Source: Mesorhizobium sp.
Lineage (GTDB): Bacteria > Pseudomonadota > Alphaproteobacteria > Rhizobiales > Rhizobiaceae
NCBI RefSeq assembly: GCF_017306585.1
Contig: NZ_JAFKIC010000119.1
Span: 37,023-101,022 of the forward strand
Direction: 5' to 3'
DNA length: 64,000 nt
A model generated the notes under the pieces. The model searched no databases, had not been told where the DNA came from, and worked only from the letters and a program-made list of their open reading frames with translations. Below are positions 40,489-49,907 of the stretch, one piece after another. Numbering within the stretch: position 1 is the first letter of the stretch; each line of letters starts with the position of its first letter. Made by a program: the position numbers and the translations under genes.

Positions 40489-41307
40489 CTACAGCGTGAA
40501 ACCCTCGCCGAGATAGAGCCGCCGAACGTCGGGATTCGCCACGACTTCGTCGGCCCGGCCATGGGTCAGCACCTGGCCGGCGTGGATGATGTAGGCGCGG
40601 TCGATCAGGCCCAGCGTCTCGCGTACATTGTGATCGGTGATGAGCACGCCGATGCCGCGTGCCGTCAGGTGGCGCACCAGCTGCTGGATGTCAGCCACCG
40701 CGATCGGATCGATACCGGCGAACGGCTCGTCGAGCAGCATGTAGGCCGGGCGCGTCGCCAGCGCGCGTGCGATTTCCAGGCGCCGCCGCTCGCCGCCGGA
40801 CAGCGACATGGATGGCGACTTGCGCAGATGGCTGATGTGGAACTCCTCGAGCAGTTCGTCGAGGTTGCGTTCGCGGACCTTGCGGTCCTTCTCGACCACT
40901 TCGAGCACGGCTCGGATGTTCTGCTCGACATTCAGCCCGCGAAAGATCGAGGCCTCCTGCGGCAGGTAGCCGATGCCGAGGCGCGCGCGGCGGTACATCG
41001 GCATCGAGGTGACATCGAAACCGTCGATCTCGATCGACCCCTCGTCCACCGGCACCAGCCCGGTGACCATATAGAAGCAGGTCGTCTTGCCGGCGCCGTT
41101 GGGGCCAAGCAGCCCGACGGCCTCGCCGGCGCGCACGCCGATGGTCACGCCGCTGACGACTTTGCGGCCCTTGTAGCTCTTGGTCAGGCCCTTGGCGATC
41201 AAGGTTCCCTTGAATTTACCCGCATCGACGGTCACCGTGGCCGGCGCCGAAATCTTGCCGGCGGCCCGTCCCGGAAGACGCGCCGTCAGCGACGACAGGC
41301 TGGCCAT
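40489..41307 (-). CDS. lptB: LPS export ABC transporter ATP-binding protein
   Basis: ATPase of the LptB2FG complex that extracts LPS from the inner membrane. The 272-residue chain has Walker A LLGPNGAGKTTCFYMVTGLV near residue 64, the Q-loop in YLPQEASIFRGLNVEQN, the signature LSGGERRRLEIARAL, and Walker B YMLLDEPFAGIDPI followed by the switch His in LITDHNVRETL. The start at 41307 overlaps the lptA stop by one base and fits the family apart from a 25-residue leader; the ATG at 41388 would lie inside lptA. Confidence 0.95.
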   Translation of the reverse strand: MASLSSLTARLPGRAAGKISAPATVTVDAGKFKGTLIAKGLTKSYKGRKVVSGVTIGVRAGEAVGLLGPNGAGKTTCFYMVTGLVPVDEGSIEIDGFDVTSMPMYRRARLGIGYLPQEASIFRGLNVEQNIRAVLEVVEKDRKVRERNLDELLEEFHISHLRKSPSMSLSGGERRRLEIARALATRPAYMLLDEPFAGIDPIAVADIQQLVRHLTARGIGVLITDHNVRETLGLIDRAYIIHAGQVLTHGRADEVVANPDVRRLYLGEGFTL

Positions 41308-41912
41308 CAGGGGTTCGTCGCTCCCGATTTCGACCCATCCGATTTCGGCGGGGGCGTGATCGACATCTGGACGCGCTGCCCAGCGCACGGATCGACCTGG
41401 GCCAGCCCGCTCTTCATCTGCACGGTGAGTTTGCAGCCCACCAGCACGTTGTCGTTTTGCGACAGCACGACCTTCTTGCCCGAAAGCACCAGAACTTGGC
41501 TCTTCATGTCGAAGCTGCCTTGATCCCCGGTCGCCACCTGCTGGTCCGACTTGATGTAGACCTTGTCGGAGATTTCCAGATGGTCGATGTTGGCCGAGCC
41601 CGTCATCGCAGCGCCGGCGGCTTCCGTGCCCTTGGCCGCGGCATTGGGATCCTTGATGTAATAGACCATCATTTTGCCGGCCTTCATCAGTGTCGGCCCC
41701 TGGACGACGGTGACATTGCCCGTGAAGATGGCGACATTTTCGGCCTGCCGGACTTCCAGCTTGTCGCTTTCGATCTGGATCGGCTTGTCGCCCGCCAGTT
41801 TCAGGCCTGACACCTGACTGGTGGCGCCCGACTGCGCCAGCGACGGCACAAGGCCCAGCAGGAGTAGCGCCGAAGTCGCGGCCGCAAGCCGTATTGAACT
41901 ATTGAGCCACAT
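41307..41912 (-). CDS. lptA: LPS transport periplasmic protein LptA
   Basis: Periplasmic bridge for LPS transfer. The 201-residue product has a signal peptide (AAATSALLLLGLVPSLAQSG) and an OstA beta-jellyroll with IQIESDKLEVRQAENVAIFT, GNVTVVQGPTLMKAGKMMVY and VYIKSDQQVATGDQGSFDMK. It overlaps lptC by 14 bases and lptB by one, so lptC-lptA-lptB are coupled. It is somewhat longer than E. coli LptA (185). Confidence 0.92.
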   Translation of the reverse strand: MWLNSSIRLAAATSALLLLGLVPSLAQSGATSQVSGLKLAGDKPIQIESDKLEVRQAENVAIFTGNVTVVQGPTLMKAGKMMVYYIKDPNAAAKGTEAAGAAMTGSANIDHLEISDKVYIKSDQQVATGDQGSFDMKSQVLVLSGKKVVLSQNDNVLVGCKLTVQMKSGLAQVDPCAGQRVQMSITPPPKSDGSKSGATNP

Positions 41913-42612
41913 TCGCTTCTTTGCCCTCTGCCTCAGCCGCCTTCAGAGCGGCAGGATCGATGTTGACGCGCACCCTGTTCTCGAACACCAGGATCTTGCC
42001 ATTGTCCTGGACCGTCAGGGAATTCGCAGTGATCTGTGACCCGCCACGGCTGACATCGACGGGATCATCCGTCTTCATAGTGCCTTTGCCCATGTCGAGG
42101 AAGACCGATTTGAACTTGGCCTGCATGCCGTCGGTCGTGGTGATCGTGACGTCGCTGTTCAATTTCATCGTATTGCCTTCGCGATCGTAGGTTCCGCGCG
42201 AGGCTGTTACCGCCGCGACATTGTCGGGAGCGATCGGCACCTTGGCGTCGATGCCTTCGAGTTCGATGATGCCTTGCGTGTTCACATCCTGTATGGCCCG
42301 CAGCGCGGTCATCGAATAGGGCTGTTTCTGCTTGGTGAAGCCGTTGAGCTTGGGATTGGCCATCACCAGCTTGCCGTTTGAAAAGGCCGTGCCTTCCGCC
42401 TGCACCGCAACGGAGACGGGTGCGGCAAGGTAGGAATAGACGGGGAAGGCGATGGCGATCAACGCCGCGGCCAGCGGCACGGCGAATTTGAGCACCCGCA
42501 CACGGCGCGAATGACGCTGGGCGCGGTCGAACGCATCGCTGCGCGACCGGCCGTCCGCCGGGGGAGCCAACTCCGTCTCCGGGCTGGTCGGTTCATTCGA
42601 TCGCGCTAACAT
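41899..42612 (-). CDS. lptC: LPS export system protein LptC
   Basis: Inner-membrane anchored LPS transfer protein. Residues 1-37 are cytoplasmic, with one TM segment (VLKFAVPLAAALIAIAFPVYSYL) at about 39-62. The periplasmic jellyroll has FSNGKLVMANPKLNGFTK, GTYDREGNTMKLNSDVTI and DVSRGGSQITANSL. At 237 residues it is of the longer alphaproteobacterial type. It overlaps lptA by 14 bases. In many relatives rnd (ribonuclease D) lies upstream; here no such gene is seen, and sppA is divergent across a 358-base spacer. Confidence 0.87.
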   Translation of the reverse strand: MLARSNEPTSPETELAPPADGRSRSDAFDRAQRHSRRVRVLKFAVPLAAALIAIAFPVYSYLAAPVSVAVQAEGTAFSNGKLVMANPKLNGFTKQKQPYSMTALRAIQDVNTQGIIELEGIDAKVPIAPDNVAAVTASRGTYDREGNTMKLNSDVTITTTDGMQAKFKSVFLDMGKGTMKTDDPVDVSRGGSQITANSLTVQDNGKILVFENRVRVNIDPAALKAAEAEGKEANVAQ

Positions 42613-42970
42613 GACTGCTTTCTTCTAAAATCCCGCCCGCCGGGGAATACCGCCTATAGGTGGGACGCCAGTGCCCTCACGCAAGCACAAGCCGACGAAA
42701 ACCGCAAAAATGTGACAGCTGTCCTTGTACAGGCGAAAACCAGATCAGCACAACAGCCCGTGCTTCATAGCAGAAATAGACGTCTTTGCGTCGTTTTTCA
42801 TCACCATGGTTGCTCTCCCTTACCTTGCGCCCGTGACGCGGGCCAATCACAAAACGTACAGCATGAGGGCCGCCCGCGCGGATTGCCGCGCCATAGGGAA
42901 GACGGAACTGCTTCCCGATGGAGACGTCATGGTCTAAAAGCGTCTCTTCCCGCCGACTGAGAGGCTGACC
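42613..42970. other. 358-base spacer between lptC and sppA
   Basis: No convincing gene. Short open frames (e.g. 42725-42937) have no family pattern or ribosome-binding site. An imperfect palindrome CCGCCTATAGGTGG lies at about 42650 near the lptC start. GAGAGG precedes the sppA ATG. The stretch probably holds promoters of both genes. Confidence 0.5.
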
Positions 42971-43927
42971 ATGGCATTGAGAGCCGACGACCTGATCGAC
43001 CGCCGCCGCTTGCGGCGCAAGCTGACCTTCTGGCGTGTCGTTGCCCTGGGCATCGTGGCGCTCGGCGTGATCGCGCTGTCGGCATGGTTCTATCGCGACG
43101 ATCTCGGCGGCTCCGCGGTCGACCATATCGCCAAGGTCAAGATCGAAGGCACGATCACCGAGGACGAGGAACTGATCAAGCGGCTGGAGAGCATCCGCAA
43201 ATCGCCGAAGGTAAAGGGCGTGATCCTTGCGATCGACTCACCCGGCGGCACCACCGTTGGCGGTGAAGAGATCTACGAGGAAGTGCGCAAGGTGGCCGCC
43301 GACAAGCCTGTCGTGGCCGAGGTCGGCACGCTTGCCGCATCGGCCGGCTACATGATCGCAAGTGCGGCCGACCACATCGTTGCCCGCAAGACCTCGATCG
43401 TCGGCTCAATCGGCGTGCTGATCCAGTATCCTGACGTCAGCGGCCTGATGGACAAGCTCGGCGTCAAGCTGGAAGAAGTGAAGTCCTCGCCGCTCAAGGC
43501 TTCGCCCTCGCCCTTCAAGCCGACCAATGACGACGAGCGCGCCATGGTTCGCAAGCTCATCCTCGACAGCTACGACTGGTTCGTCGGCATCGTCGCGGAG
43601 CGCCGCAAGATGACCCACGAACAGGCGCTGGCGCTTGCCGACGGCTCGATCTTCACCGGTCGCCAAGGCCTCGCCAACGGGCTGATCGACGCCGTCGGGG
43701 GCGAGACCGAGGCGGTCGACTGGCTGGCGACCAAGGGTGTGGACGCCAAGCTCAAGGTGGTCGAATGGAAGGACACTGAGCGGCGCGGCAGCTTTCTGTG
43801 GTCGAAGGCCATGGTGAAAACCATCGGCAGCGCGCTCGGCCTGCCGGACTATGGTGGCGACATCATCCAGGAACTCGGCGCCGACCGCTTGTTTCTTGAC
43901 GGTCTCGTCTCGGTCTGGCACCCTTGA
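42971..43927 (+). CDS. sppA: Signal peptide peptidase SppA, short type
   Basis: Membrane-bound Ser-Lys protease degrading leftover signal peptides. The 318-residue chain has one N-terminal TM segment (VVALGIVALGVIALSAWFY) at about 25-45. AIDSPGGTTVGGEEIYE near residue 87 follows, then GTLAASAGYMIASAADHIVA with the nucleophilic Ser near 123, and RKTSIVGSIGVLIQY. It is the short half-size form, as in many alphaproteobacteria. It is 79 bases upstream of ihfB in the same direction. Confidence 0.92.
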   Translation: MALRADDLIDRRRLRRKLTFWRVVALGIVALGVIALSAWFYRDDLGGSAVDHIAKVKIEGTITEDEELIKRLESIRKSPKVKGVILAIDSPGGTTVGGEEIYEEVRKVAADKPVVAEVGTLAASAGYMIASAADHIVARKTSIVGSIGVLIQYPDVSGLMDKLGVKLEEVKSSPLKASPSPFKPTNDDERAMVRKLILDSYDWFVGIVAERRKMTHEQALALADGSIFTGRQGLANGLIDAVGGETEAVDWLATKGVDAKLKVVEWKDTERRGSFLWSKAMVKTIGSALGLPDYGGDIIQELGADRLFLDGLVSVWHP

Positions 43928-44006
43928 GGACCGTCTGGGACTGCTGAAAAAGCCAACAAAATCATCCTCATAATTTTGACCGCACTGCTTCACGGGGACC
44001 CGTCTG

Positions 44007-44291
44007 ATGATAAAGTCCGAACTTGTGCAGATAATTGCCACGCGCAATCCGCATCTTTTCCTGCGCGACGTCGAAAACATCGTCGGCGCGATCTTCGATG
44101 AAATCACCGACGCGCTTGCCGAGGGCAACCGGGTCGAGCTGCGCGGCTTCGGCGCCTTTTCGGTGAAAAACCGTCCCGCGCGCACCGGCCGCAATCCACG
44201 CACAGGCGAATCCGTCGAGGTCGAGGAGAAATGGGTGCCGTTCTTCAAGACCGGCAAGGAATTGCGCGAAAGGCTGAACGGCGGCAAGTAG
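44007..44291 (+). CDS. ihfB: Integration host factor subunit beta
   Basis: Sequence-specific DNA-bending protein of the HU/IHF family, needed for sigma-54 promoters, recombination and nucleoid structure. The 94 residues have [38 protein letters not shown] and the beta-arm [20 protein letters not shown], which identifies the beta subunit. It lies between sppA and the LapA-like gene, a common Rhizobiales order. Confidence 0.95.
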   Translation: MIKSELVQIIATRNPHLFLRDVENIVGAIFDEITDALAEGNRVELRGFGAFSVKNRPARTGRNPRTGESVEVEEKWVPFFKTGKELRERLNGGK

Positions 44292-44345
44292 GCGCAACAT
44301 CAGCGCCGGACGGCCCTGTCCCGCCCGCTCGCGACGGAAGATATC

Positions 44346-44678
44346 ATGCTCAATCGCTTCATGCTCATCGTGGTCTTCGTGCCCCTGGCGATCATCCTGA
44401 TCGCGCTGGCCGTCGCCAATCGCGAACTGGTCGCCTTCACGCTCGACCCGTTCAACCCCGGCAATCCGAAACTGACGCTCAGCCTGCCGCTGTTCATCTT
44501 CCTGTTCCTGGCCCTGGCCATCGGCATGATCGTCGGCAGCCTGGCGACCTGGGTCAAGCAGGGCCGCTACCGCAAGCTGGCGCGCCAGCGTGGTGTCGAG
44601 GCGGAAAGCCTCCGCCAGGCGGTCAGCCGCGCGCCCGCGGCGCCGCAGGGACCGGTGCTGCCGAAGCCGGCCCCTTGA
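44346..44678 (+). CDS. lapA: LapA-domain (DUF1049) inner membrane protein
   Basis: A 110-residue protein with two hydrophobic segments (FMLIVVFVPLAIILIALAVA and LFIFLFLALAIGMIVGSLAT) and a basic Arg-rich tail with a short coiled coil. The segment NRELVAFTLDPFNP is typical of LapA/DUF1049. In gammaproteobacteria LapA works with LapB (YciM) in controlling LPS synthesis; no lapB is adjacent. Two coding starts after ihfB (54 bases), probably same transcript. Confidence 0.82.
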   Translation: MLNRFMLIVVFVPLAIILIALAVANRELVAFTLDPFNPGNPKLTLSLPLFIFLFLALAIGMIVGSLATWVKQGRYRKLARQRGVEAESLRQAVSRAPAAPQGPVLPKPAP

Positions 44679-44715
44679 ACCGCCGGCCGGCGATTTTCGT
44701 TCCACGGAGCTTTCC

Positions 44716-45681
44716 ATGCTGACCATTTCGGCCGCCGAGGTCGATCGTGCGCTTACCTTCCCCGGTCTGGTCGAGACATTGCGCGCGGCCTTTCGCAAGG
44801 GTGCGGTGCAGCCGGTAAGGCATCATCATCCGGTCGAGCGCCCCGACGGAGCGGCCTCGACCTTGCTGCTGATGCCGGCATGGACCGACTTCAACGCCGC
44901 CGGCACGTCTTCCGGAGGCCATATCGGCGTCAAGATCGTCACCGTCTCGCCCGACAACAATACCATCGGCAAGCCAGCGGTGATGGGCCTCTATCTCCTG
45001 CTCAACGGCGCCACCGGCGAGCCAGAAGCCCTGATCGACGGGCAGCGGCTGACACAGTGGCGCACGGCCTGCGCCTCGGCGCTGGCCGCATCCTACCTGG
45101 CGCGCAAGGACGCATCGCGGCTGCTGGTGATCGGCGCCGGCGCGCTGTCGCCGTTTCTGGCCAAGGCGCATTCGGCCGTGCGGCCGATCACCGCCATACG
45201 CATCTGGAACCGCACGCCGGCCAATGCCGAAAAGGTCGCGGCGGAACTGCGCGCGGAAGGTTTCGCGGCGCAGGCGGCTGGCGATCTCGACGCGGAGCTG
45301 AGCGAAGCCGATATCATCTCGTCGGCCACAATAGCCACGGATCCATTGATAAAGGGGGCTCGCCTGAAACCGGGCGCTCACGTCGACATGGTTGGCGGCT
45401 TCACTCCGACGATGCGCGAGAGCGACGATGACGCGATAAGGCGCGCACGCGTCTATGTCGACACCCGTGCCGGCGCCACCAAGGAAGCGGGCGACATCGT
45501 CATCCCGCTCGCCTCCGGCGTGCTGAGGCCGGAAGCGATCATAGCCGACCTGCATGAACTGGCGCGCGGCGAGAAAAAGGGCCGCGCGAGCCAGGACAAG
45601 ATCACGCTGTTCAAGTCGGTCGGCGCGGCGCTTGAAGACCTCGCCGCCGGCATCGCGGTATACGAGGCCCTGAGAGGCTAG
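44716..45681 (+). CDS. Ornithine cyclodeaminase/mu-crystallin family protein
   Basis: NAD(P)-dependent enzyme of the OCD family; members include ornithine cyclodeaminase, alanine dehydrogenase and pyrroline-2-carboxylate reductase, so the reaction is not fixed. The 321-residue chain has [50 protein letters not shown] and the Rossmann loop [21 protein letters not shown] lies 7 bases before the ATG at 44716. The longer frame starts at 44590 inside lapA. It ends four bases into the convergent EVE gene. Confidence 0.87.
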   Translation: MLTISAAEVDRALTFPGLVETLRAAFRKGAVQPVRHHHPVERPDGAASTLLLMPAWTDFNAAGTSSGGHIGVKIVTVSPDNNTIGKPAVMGLYLLLNGATGEPEALIDGQRLTQWRTACASALAASYLARKDASRLLVIGAGALSPFLAKAHSAVRPITAIRIWNRTPANAEKVAAELRAEGFAAQAAGDLDAELSEADIISSATIATDPLIKGARLKPGAHVDMVGGFTPTMRESDDDAIRRARVYVDTRAGATKEAGDIVIPLASGVLRPEAIIADLHELARGEKKGRASQDKITLFKSVGAALEDLAAGIAVYEALRG

Positions 45682-46112
45682 GCGGCGACCGCGATCACGG
45701 CGCCCATGGCCTGCGCGATAAGCGCGAAATCGGCCGCACTTACCTGGAACAGGCCAAATCGAAGCTGATATCCCCAGTTCAGCTTGCCGGCTGTGAATTC
45801 AAGCCGCTCGAGCAGCGGCTTGATCGGCGCTTCTTCAGCCGCCGCCCATTCGACATCGTGCCGGAACGGCGTGAAGCCGCCGCCCATCTCGCCCTGATAG
45901 GGTTCTCCGTCCCGCACCGTGCCGATTGCGGTAAAGGCCTGCAGGCCGTCCTTTTGGCCCAAAATGGTGGTCGGCGAATAGTAGACGATGCCATCGCCGG
46001 GCCTGATGCGGCGCAGCGGCGCCGCTTTGCCGTGGTTAACCTGCATGAAGCCTTCCTTGCGGCCACGCCGGACATGCTGCGCGGACGCTACCGCGATCCA
46101 GTTCGAGCTCAT
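45678..46112 (-). CDS. EVE-domain (UPF0310) protein
   Basis: A 144-residue PUA-like EVE domain protein. [21 protein letters not shown] starts it, then [30 protein letters not shown] and [19 protein letters not shown], with the C-terminal [22 protein letters not shown] domains bind modified bases or nucleotides and occur in defence enzymes as well as alone; alone its role is unknown. The ATG overlaps the upstream VOC gene stop (ATGA), so the two are coupled. Confidence 0.85.
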   Translation of the reverse strand: MSSNWIAVASAQHVRRGRKEGFMQVNHGKAAPLRRIRPGDGIVYYSPTTILGQKDGLQAFTAIGTVRDGEPYQGEMGGGFTPFRHDVEWAAAEEAPIKPLLERLEFTAGKLNWGYQLRFGLFQVSAADFALIAQAMGAVIAVAA

Positions 46113-46504
46113 TTCTGCTCTCCGCCGGCCTGGTCCGCGTCATTCAACCAGTAAACGCGCAAGCGGTGATTGTCGGGATCGAGCGCCACGAAAGTGCGGC
46201 CGAAATCCATGTCGGTCGGCGCTTGCAGGATGTTCAGGCCGCGCCCCGACCAGTCGGCATGGGTGGCATCGACGGCCTGGGGCGTCTCCAACGCGAAGAC
46301 GATCTCGGAACCGCCGCCAGCGGCCGCGGCAGCCGGCTCGACAGTATGGCGCGACCACAGCCCGAGCTTGAACCCGCCGTCGAGCACGAACAGCACGAAG
46401 GTCGGCGAGCTTTCGACCGGCTCGCGTCCGAGCAGCGCGCTGTAGAAGGCGCCGCTGCGTTGCGGCTGGTCGACATAGAGGATGACGAAGTTCGGGGTGA
46501 TCAT
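46109..46504 (-). CDS. VOC (glyoxalase/bleomycin resistance) family protein
   Basis: A 131-residue metal-dependent or binding VOC fold. [40 protein letters not shown], and [20 protein letters not shown] are the two beta-alpha-beta modules, the last with the common DPDxxxxRVY ending. Substrate unknown. It lies downstream of the WYL regulator on the same strand after 54 bases, and is coupled to the EVE gene by a four-base overlap. Confidence 0.85.
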   Translation of the reverse strand: MITPNFVILYVDQPQRSGAFYSALLGREPVESSPTFVLFVLDGGFKLGLWSRHTVEPAAAAAGGGSEIVFALETPQAVDATHADWSGRGLNILQAPTDMDFGRTFVALDPDNHRLRVYWLNDADQAGGEQK

Positions 46505-46558
46505 GTCTGGTCTCCAGGATCTGGCGTTTCGATTTGGAGAGCATAGGGCCGGCTACTG

Positions 46559-47263
46559 TCAGATTCTGGCAGCAGCCTGATCACGAGGCTTGTCGAGCGT
46601 GGCCCGCCACTCCCTGAGCATTGCGTGGCGGCGGCGCGGGTAGCGGGTGTCGATTATCTTCAGTTCGGCGATGCGGTCGGCGCGAAAATGCCGGAAATCC
46701 TGGCGCGTCTCGCACCACGCCACGACCACCCGCACCTTATCGAAGAAGCCGAGCGCGAACGGCCAGACGACGCGCTCGGAGGCGGCGCCGCCCGCATCGC
46801 GATAGAAAAACGCCAGCTTGCGCTCGTTGCGGATCGCCTGCCGCACCAGGCCGAGATCGATGGTCTCTATGGCCGAAGCCGGCGGCCCGACCAGCAGCGT
46901 CGAGGCATCGAGATCCTCACGCAAATCCTGCGGCAGGACGGCCGCGATCTTGGCCAGCGCGTTGGAGGCCGCGTCGGAGAGCCGCCGGTCCGGCTGTTTG
47001 GCCACCCAGCGCGAGCCGAGCACGATGGCCTCGATCTCCTCGTCGGAAAACATCAGCGGCGGCAGCATGAAGCCGGGCTTGAGCACGTAGCCCAGTCCAG
47101 CCTCACCCTCGATCGGCGCGCCCTGCCCCTGCAAGGTGGCGATGTCGCGGTAAAGCGTGCGGATCGAAATCCCGAGTTCATCGGCCAGCGTCCGCCCGCT
47201 CACCGGACGGCGGTGCCGTCGCAGGCACTGGATGAGGTCGAGCAGGCGTTCGGAGCGTGACAT
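46559..47263 (-). CDS. YafY/DeoR-type transcriptional regulator with WYL domain
   Basis: A 234-residue regulator. The N-terminal HTH_11 domain is RSERLLDLIQCLRRHRRPVS with SGRTLADELGISIRTLYRDI. The WYL domain covers about 125-210 (RQAIRNERKLAFFYRDAG, ERVVWPFALGFFDKVRVVVA, FRHFRADRIAEL). WYL domains bind ligands or nucleic acids and occur in many defence and stress regulators. The start at 47263 is at the HTH start; an ATG at 47299 adds an unrelated leader. It likely controls the adjacent VOC-EVE pair (inference). Confidence 0.88.
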   Translation of the reverse strand: MSRSERLLDLIQCLRRHRRPVSGRTLADELGISIRTLYRDIATLQGQGAPIEGEAGLGYVLKPGFMLPPLMFSDEEIEAIVLGSRWVAKQPDRRLSDAASNALAKIAAVLPQDLREDLDASTLLVGPPASAIETIDLGLVRQAIRNERKLAFFYRDAGGAASERVVWPFALGFFDKVRVVVAWCETRQDFRHFRADRIAELKIIDTRYPRRRHAMLREWRATLDKPRDQAAARI

Positions 47264-47395
47264 GAGCCAGATTTGCCCGTTTCTTTGACATTGGTCCATT
47301 CCTTGCCGACATGAACGCCAGCGGCGGCGGCGGACTTGGTTGCGTAGCCGGTTGCCCTATGCCAAAAGCGGCACGCCGTTTGGAGATGCTCCTGC

Positions 47396-48481
47396 TTGAA
47401 GTCTTTTCGCGACAAACGCCGCGACAGCCGCCCGCCCGCGAAAGGCGGTCCGCAACAGGCGCGTCCGCATGAGAATCGCGGAGCGGCCCGGCCGGACGCA
47501 AGGCCGCGTGAGCAACAGGCGATAAAAACGGATAACCAGCCGGAACAGAAAGCGCCGCCGCGCATTCTTGCCCGCCGCGACGGCGCCCTGCCTGCCGAAC
47601 GATTGCCGCTGATCCTGGAAGTCGCACCCAATGCCGACTACGCGCTACTCGACAGCGGCGCCGGGGAAAAGCTCGAACAATACGGTCCCTATCGCATCGT
47701 GCGCCCTGAAGGTCAGGCGATCTGGCAAAAGGCGCTTCCGGCGAAGGAGTGGGAGCGCGCCGACGCCATCTTCACCGGCGACACCGACGAGGAAGGCATC
47801 GGCCGCTGGCGCTTTCCCAAGATGCCGCTCGGTGAAACCTGGCCGATGAAACATGACGGCATCGACTATCTCGGCCGCTTCACCTCGTTTCGCCATGTCG
47901 GCGTCTTTCCTGAACAGGCTTCCCACTGGGACCACATGGCCGGGCTGATCGAGGCCGCGAAACGCCCGGTCAAGGTGCTGAACCTGTTCGGCTATACCGG
48001 GCTTGCGTCCCTGGTGGCGGCCCGCGCGGGCGCCGAGGTCACCCATGTCGATGCCTCCAAGAAGGCTATCGGCTGGGCCCGCGAGAACCAGGAAATGGCC
48101 GGACTTGGTTCCAGGCCGATCCGCTGGATCGTCGACGACGCGATGAAGTTCGCCGAGCGCGAGGAGCGCCGCGGCAGCCGTTACGACATCGTGCTTTTCG
48201 ACCCACCGGCCTATGGCCGTGGTCCCAAGGGCGAGGTCTGGCAATTGTTCGACGACCTGCCGGCGCTGACCGATCTCTGCCGCGCTATCCTGACGCCAAA
48301 GCCGCTTGCCGTGGTGCTGACCGCTTATTCGATCCGCGCCTCCTTCTTCGCCATTCACGCCTTGATGCGCGACACCTTTGCCGGCATGCGCGGCAGGGTC
48401 GAATCGGGCGAATTGATCATCCGCGAAAAGTCCGCCGGCCGGGCCTTGTCGACCTCACTGTTTTCGCGCTGGGTGGCCTGA
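47396..48481 (+). CDS. Class I SAM-dependent rRNA methyltransferase (RlmI-like)
   Basis: Starts with TTG. The first 60 residues are basic and Pro-rich (SFRDKRRDSRPPAKGG) and are not part of the domain. The methyltransferase then has LDSGAGEKLEQYGPYRIVRP, KVLNLFGYTGLASLVAARAG (motif I), VTHVDASKKAIGWARENQ, and the RNA cytosine signature YDIVLFDPPAYGRGPKGEVW. This layout fits the YccW/RlmI or RlmK-like group acting on 23S rRNA. Two bases after its stop the TrmH gene starts. Confidence 0.85.
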   Translation: MKSFRDKRRDSRPPAKGGPQQARPHENRGAARPDARPREQQAIKTDNQPEQKAPPRILARRDGALPAERLPLILEVAPNADYALLDSGAGEKLEQYGPYRIVRPEGQAIWQKALPAKEWERADAIFTGDTDEEGIGRWRFPKMPLGETWPMKHDGIDYLGRFTSFRHVGVFPEQASHWDHMAGLIEAAKRPVKVLNLFGYTGLASLVAARAGAEVTHVDASKKAIGWARENQEMAGLGSRPIRWIVDDAMKFAEREERRGSRYDIVLFDPPAYGRGPKGEVWQLFDDLPALTDLCRAILTPKPLAVVLTAYSIRASFFAIHALMRDTFAGMRGRVESGELIIREKSAGRALSTSLFSRWVA

Positions 48482-48482
48482 A

Positions 48483-49340
48483 ATGAACGAACGGCATGCC
48501 GGGGCACCGGGCCAGGTTAAGGAAGTCACCAGCCTCGCCAATCCGCTGGTCAAGGACATCAAGGCGCTCGCCTTGAAGAAGTTCCGCGACCAGCAGAACG
48601 CCTTCATGGCCGAGGGGCTGAAACTGGTCATCGACGCGCTCGATCTCGGCTGGCAGATCAGGACGCTTGTGTTCGCCAAGGCCGGGCGCGGCAACCCGGC
48701 TGTCGAAAAGGTCGCGGCACGCACCGTCGCCGCCGGTGGCACCGTGCTCGAAGTCTCGGAGAAAGTGCTTGTCGCCATCACCCGCCGCGACAATCCGCAG
48801 ATGGTGGTCGGCGTCTTCTCGCAGAAATTCCTGCCCCTGAAGGACATCCGCGCCGACAATGGCGATGTCTGGGTGGCGCTCGACCGCGTGCGCGACCCCG
48901 GCAATCTCGGCACCGTCATCCGCACCGTCGATGCCGTCGGCGCCAAGGGCGTCATCCTGGTCGGCGACACCACCGATCCGTTTTCCGTGGAAACGGTGCG
49001 CGCCACCATGGGCTCCATCTTCGCCGTCCCGGTGGCGAAGGCAAGCACCGAGGCATTTCTCGCCTGGCGCGGCGGCTTTTCGGGCCTCGTCGTCGGCACC
49101 CATCTGAAAGGCGCCGTCGACTATCGCTCGGTCGATTTTTCGCGTGGGCCGGTGTTGCTGATGATGGGCAACGAACAGCAGGGCCTGCCCGAAACCCTGG
49201 CGGCAAGCTGCGACAGGTTACTCCGGATCCCGCAGGCCGGCCGCGCCGATTCGCTCAATCTTGCCGTCGCCACCGGCATCATGCTGTTCGAGATCCGGCG
49301 CGGCGCGCTGAAGCTCGACCCCATCGCGGACTCGAAATGA
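48483..49340 (+). CDS. TrmH/SpoU family RNA 2'-O-methyltransferase
   Basis: A 285-residue SPOUT enzyme. The N-terminal substrate-binding domain is VTSLANPLVKDIKALALKKF with FMAEGLKLVIDAL. The knotted catalytic domain has VALDRVRDPGNLGTVIRTVD, VLLMMGNEQQGLPE and RIPQAGRADSLNLAVATGIM, the three SpoU motifs. The target could be tRNA or rRNA; it looks closer to RlmB/TsnR than TrmL. It lies between the RlmI-like gene and lspA. Confidence 0.9.
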   Translation: MNERHAGAPGQVKEVTSLANPLVKDIKALALKKFRDQQNAFMAEGLKLVIDALDLGWQIRTLVFAKAGRGNPAVEKVAARTVAAGGTVLEVSEKVLVAITRRDNPQMVVGVFSQKFLPLKDIRADNGDVWVALDRVRDPGNLGTVIRTVDAVGAKGVILVGDTTDPFSVETVRATMGSIFAVPVAKASTEAFLAWRGGFSGLVVGTHLKGAVDYRSVDFSRGPVLLMMGNEQQGLPETLAASCDRLLRIPQAGRADSLNLAVATGIMLFEIRRGALKLDPIADSK

Positions 49341-49353
49341 GGGCTATCCAAAC

Positions 49354-49851
49354 TTGAAATCGTGGTCCCCCTACGCCCTGCTCGTCGTCTTGGCCATCGC
49401 GCTCGACCAGTGGATAAAACACCTGGTCGAGACCGCCCTGCCCTTTCAGGAAAAAATCGACCTGGTGCCGTTCCTGGCGCTGTTTCGCACCTATAATACC
49501 GGCATCGCCTTCTCGATGTTCTCCTCCTTCGGCGACACCGGCCTGGTGGCCGTGGCCGTGCTGGTTGTGGCTTTCGTTCTCTATCTCGCCACGCGCACGC
49601 CCGCGGGCCACATCGTCGCCCGCACCGGCTTTGCCCTGATCATCGGTGGCGCGCTGGGCAATCTCATCGACCGCGCCGTTTACGGCCATGTCATCGATTA
49701 CATCCTGTTCCACACGCCGGTCTGGTCGTTTGCTGTCTTCAACCTCGCCGACGCCTTCATTTCGGTGGGTGCGGCATTGGTCGTTTTCGACGAACTCATC
49801 GGCTGGCGGCGCGAGCCCAAACCATCGGACGCCAAACCTTCCAAAGATTGA
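49354..49851 (+). CDS. lspA: Lipoprotein signal peptidase
   Basis: Aspartyl protease cutting prolipoprotein signal peptides after lipid attachment. It starts with TTG, 13 bases after the TrmH stop. The 165 residues contain four TM segments, the LspA blocks [30 protein letters not shown] (first catalytic Asp) and [15 protein letters not shown] (second catalytic Asp in NLAD), and LALDQWIK-like [13 protein letters not shown] near the start. Length is typical. Confidence 0.95.
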   Translation: MKSWSPYALLVVLAIALDQWIKHLVETALPFQEKIDLVPFLALFRTYNTGIAFSMFSSFGDTGLVAVAVLVVAFVLYLATRTPAGHIVARTGFALIIGGALGNLIDRAVYGHVIDYILFHTPVWSFAVFNLADAFISVGAALVVFDELIGWRREPKPSDAKPSKD

Positions 49852-49907
49852 CCCAGGGCGCCACGCGCCGCACAGTTCACCCGCCAGGCAAGTTCGCGGA
49901 GAAAAAG

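Noticed and set aside
40240-41523. 427-residue + strand frame opposite lptB
   Set aside because: Reverse image of the ABC ATPase; Walker A and signature motifs are on the minus strand.
42725-42937. 70-residue frame between lptC and sppA
   Set aside because: No ribosome-binding site, no recognisable pattern, competing frames of similar length.
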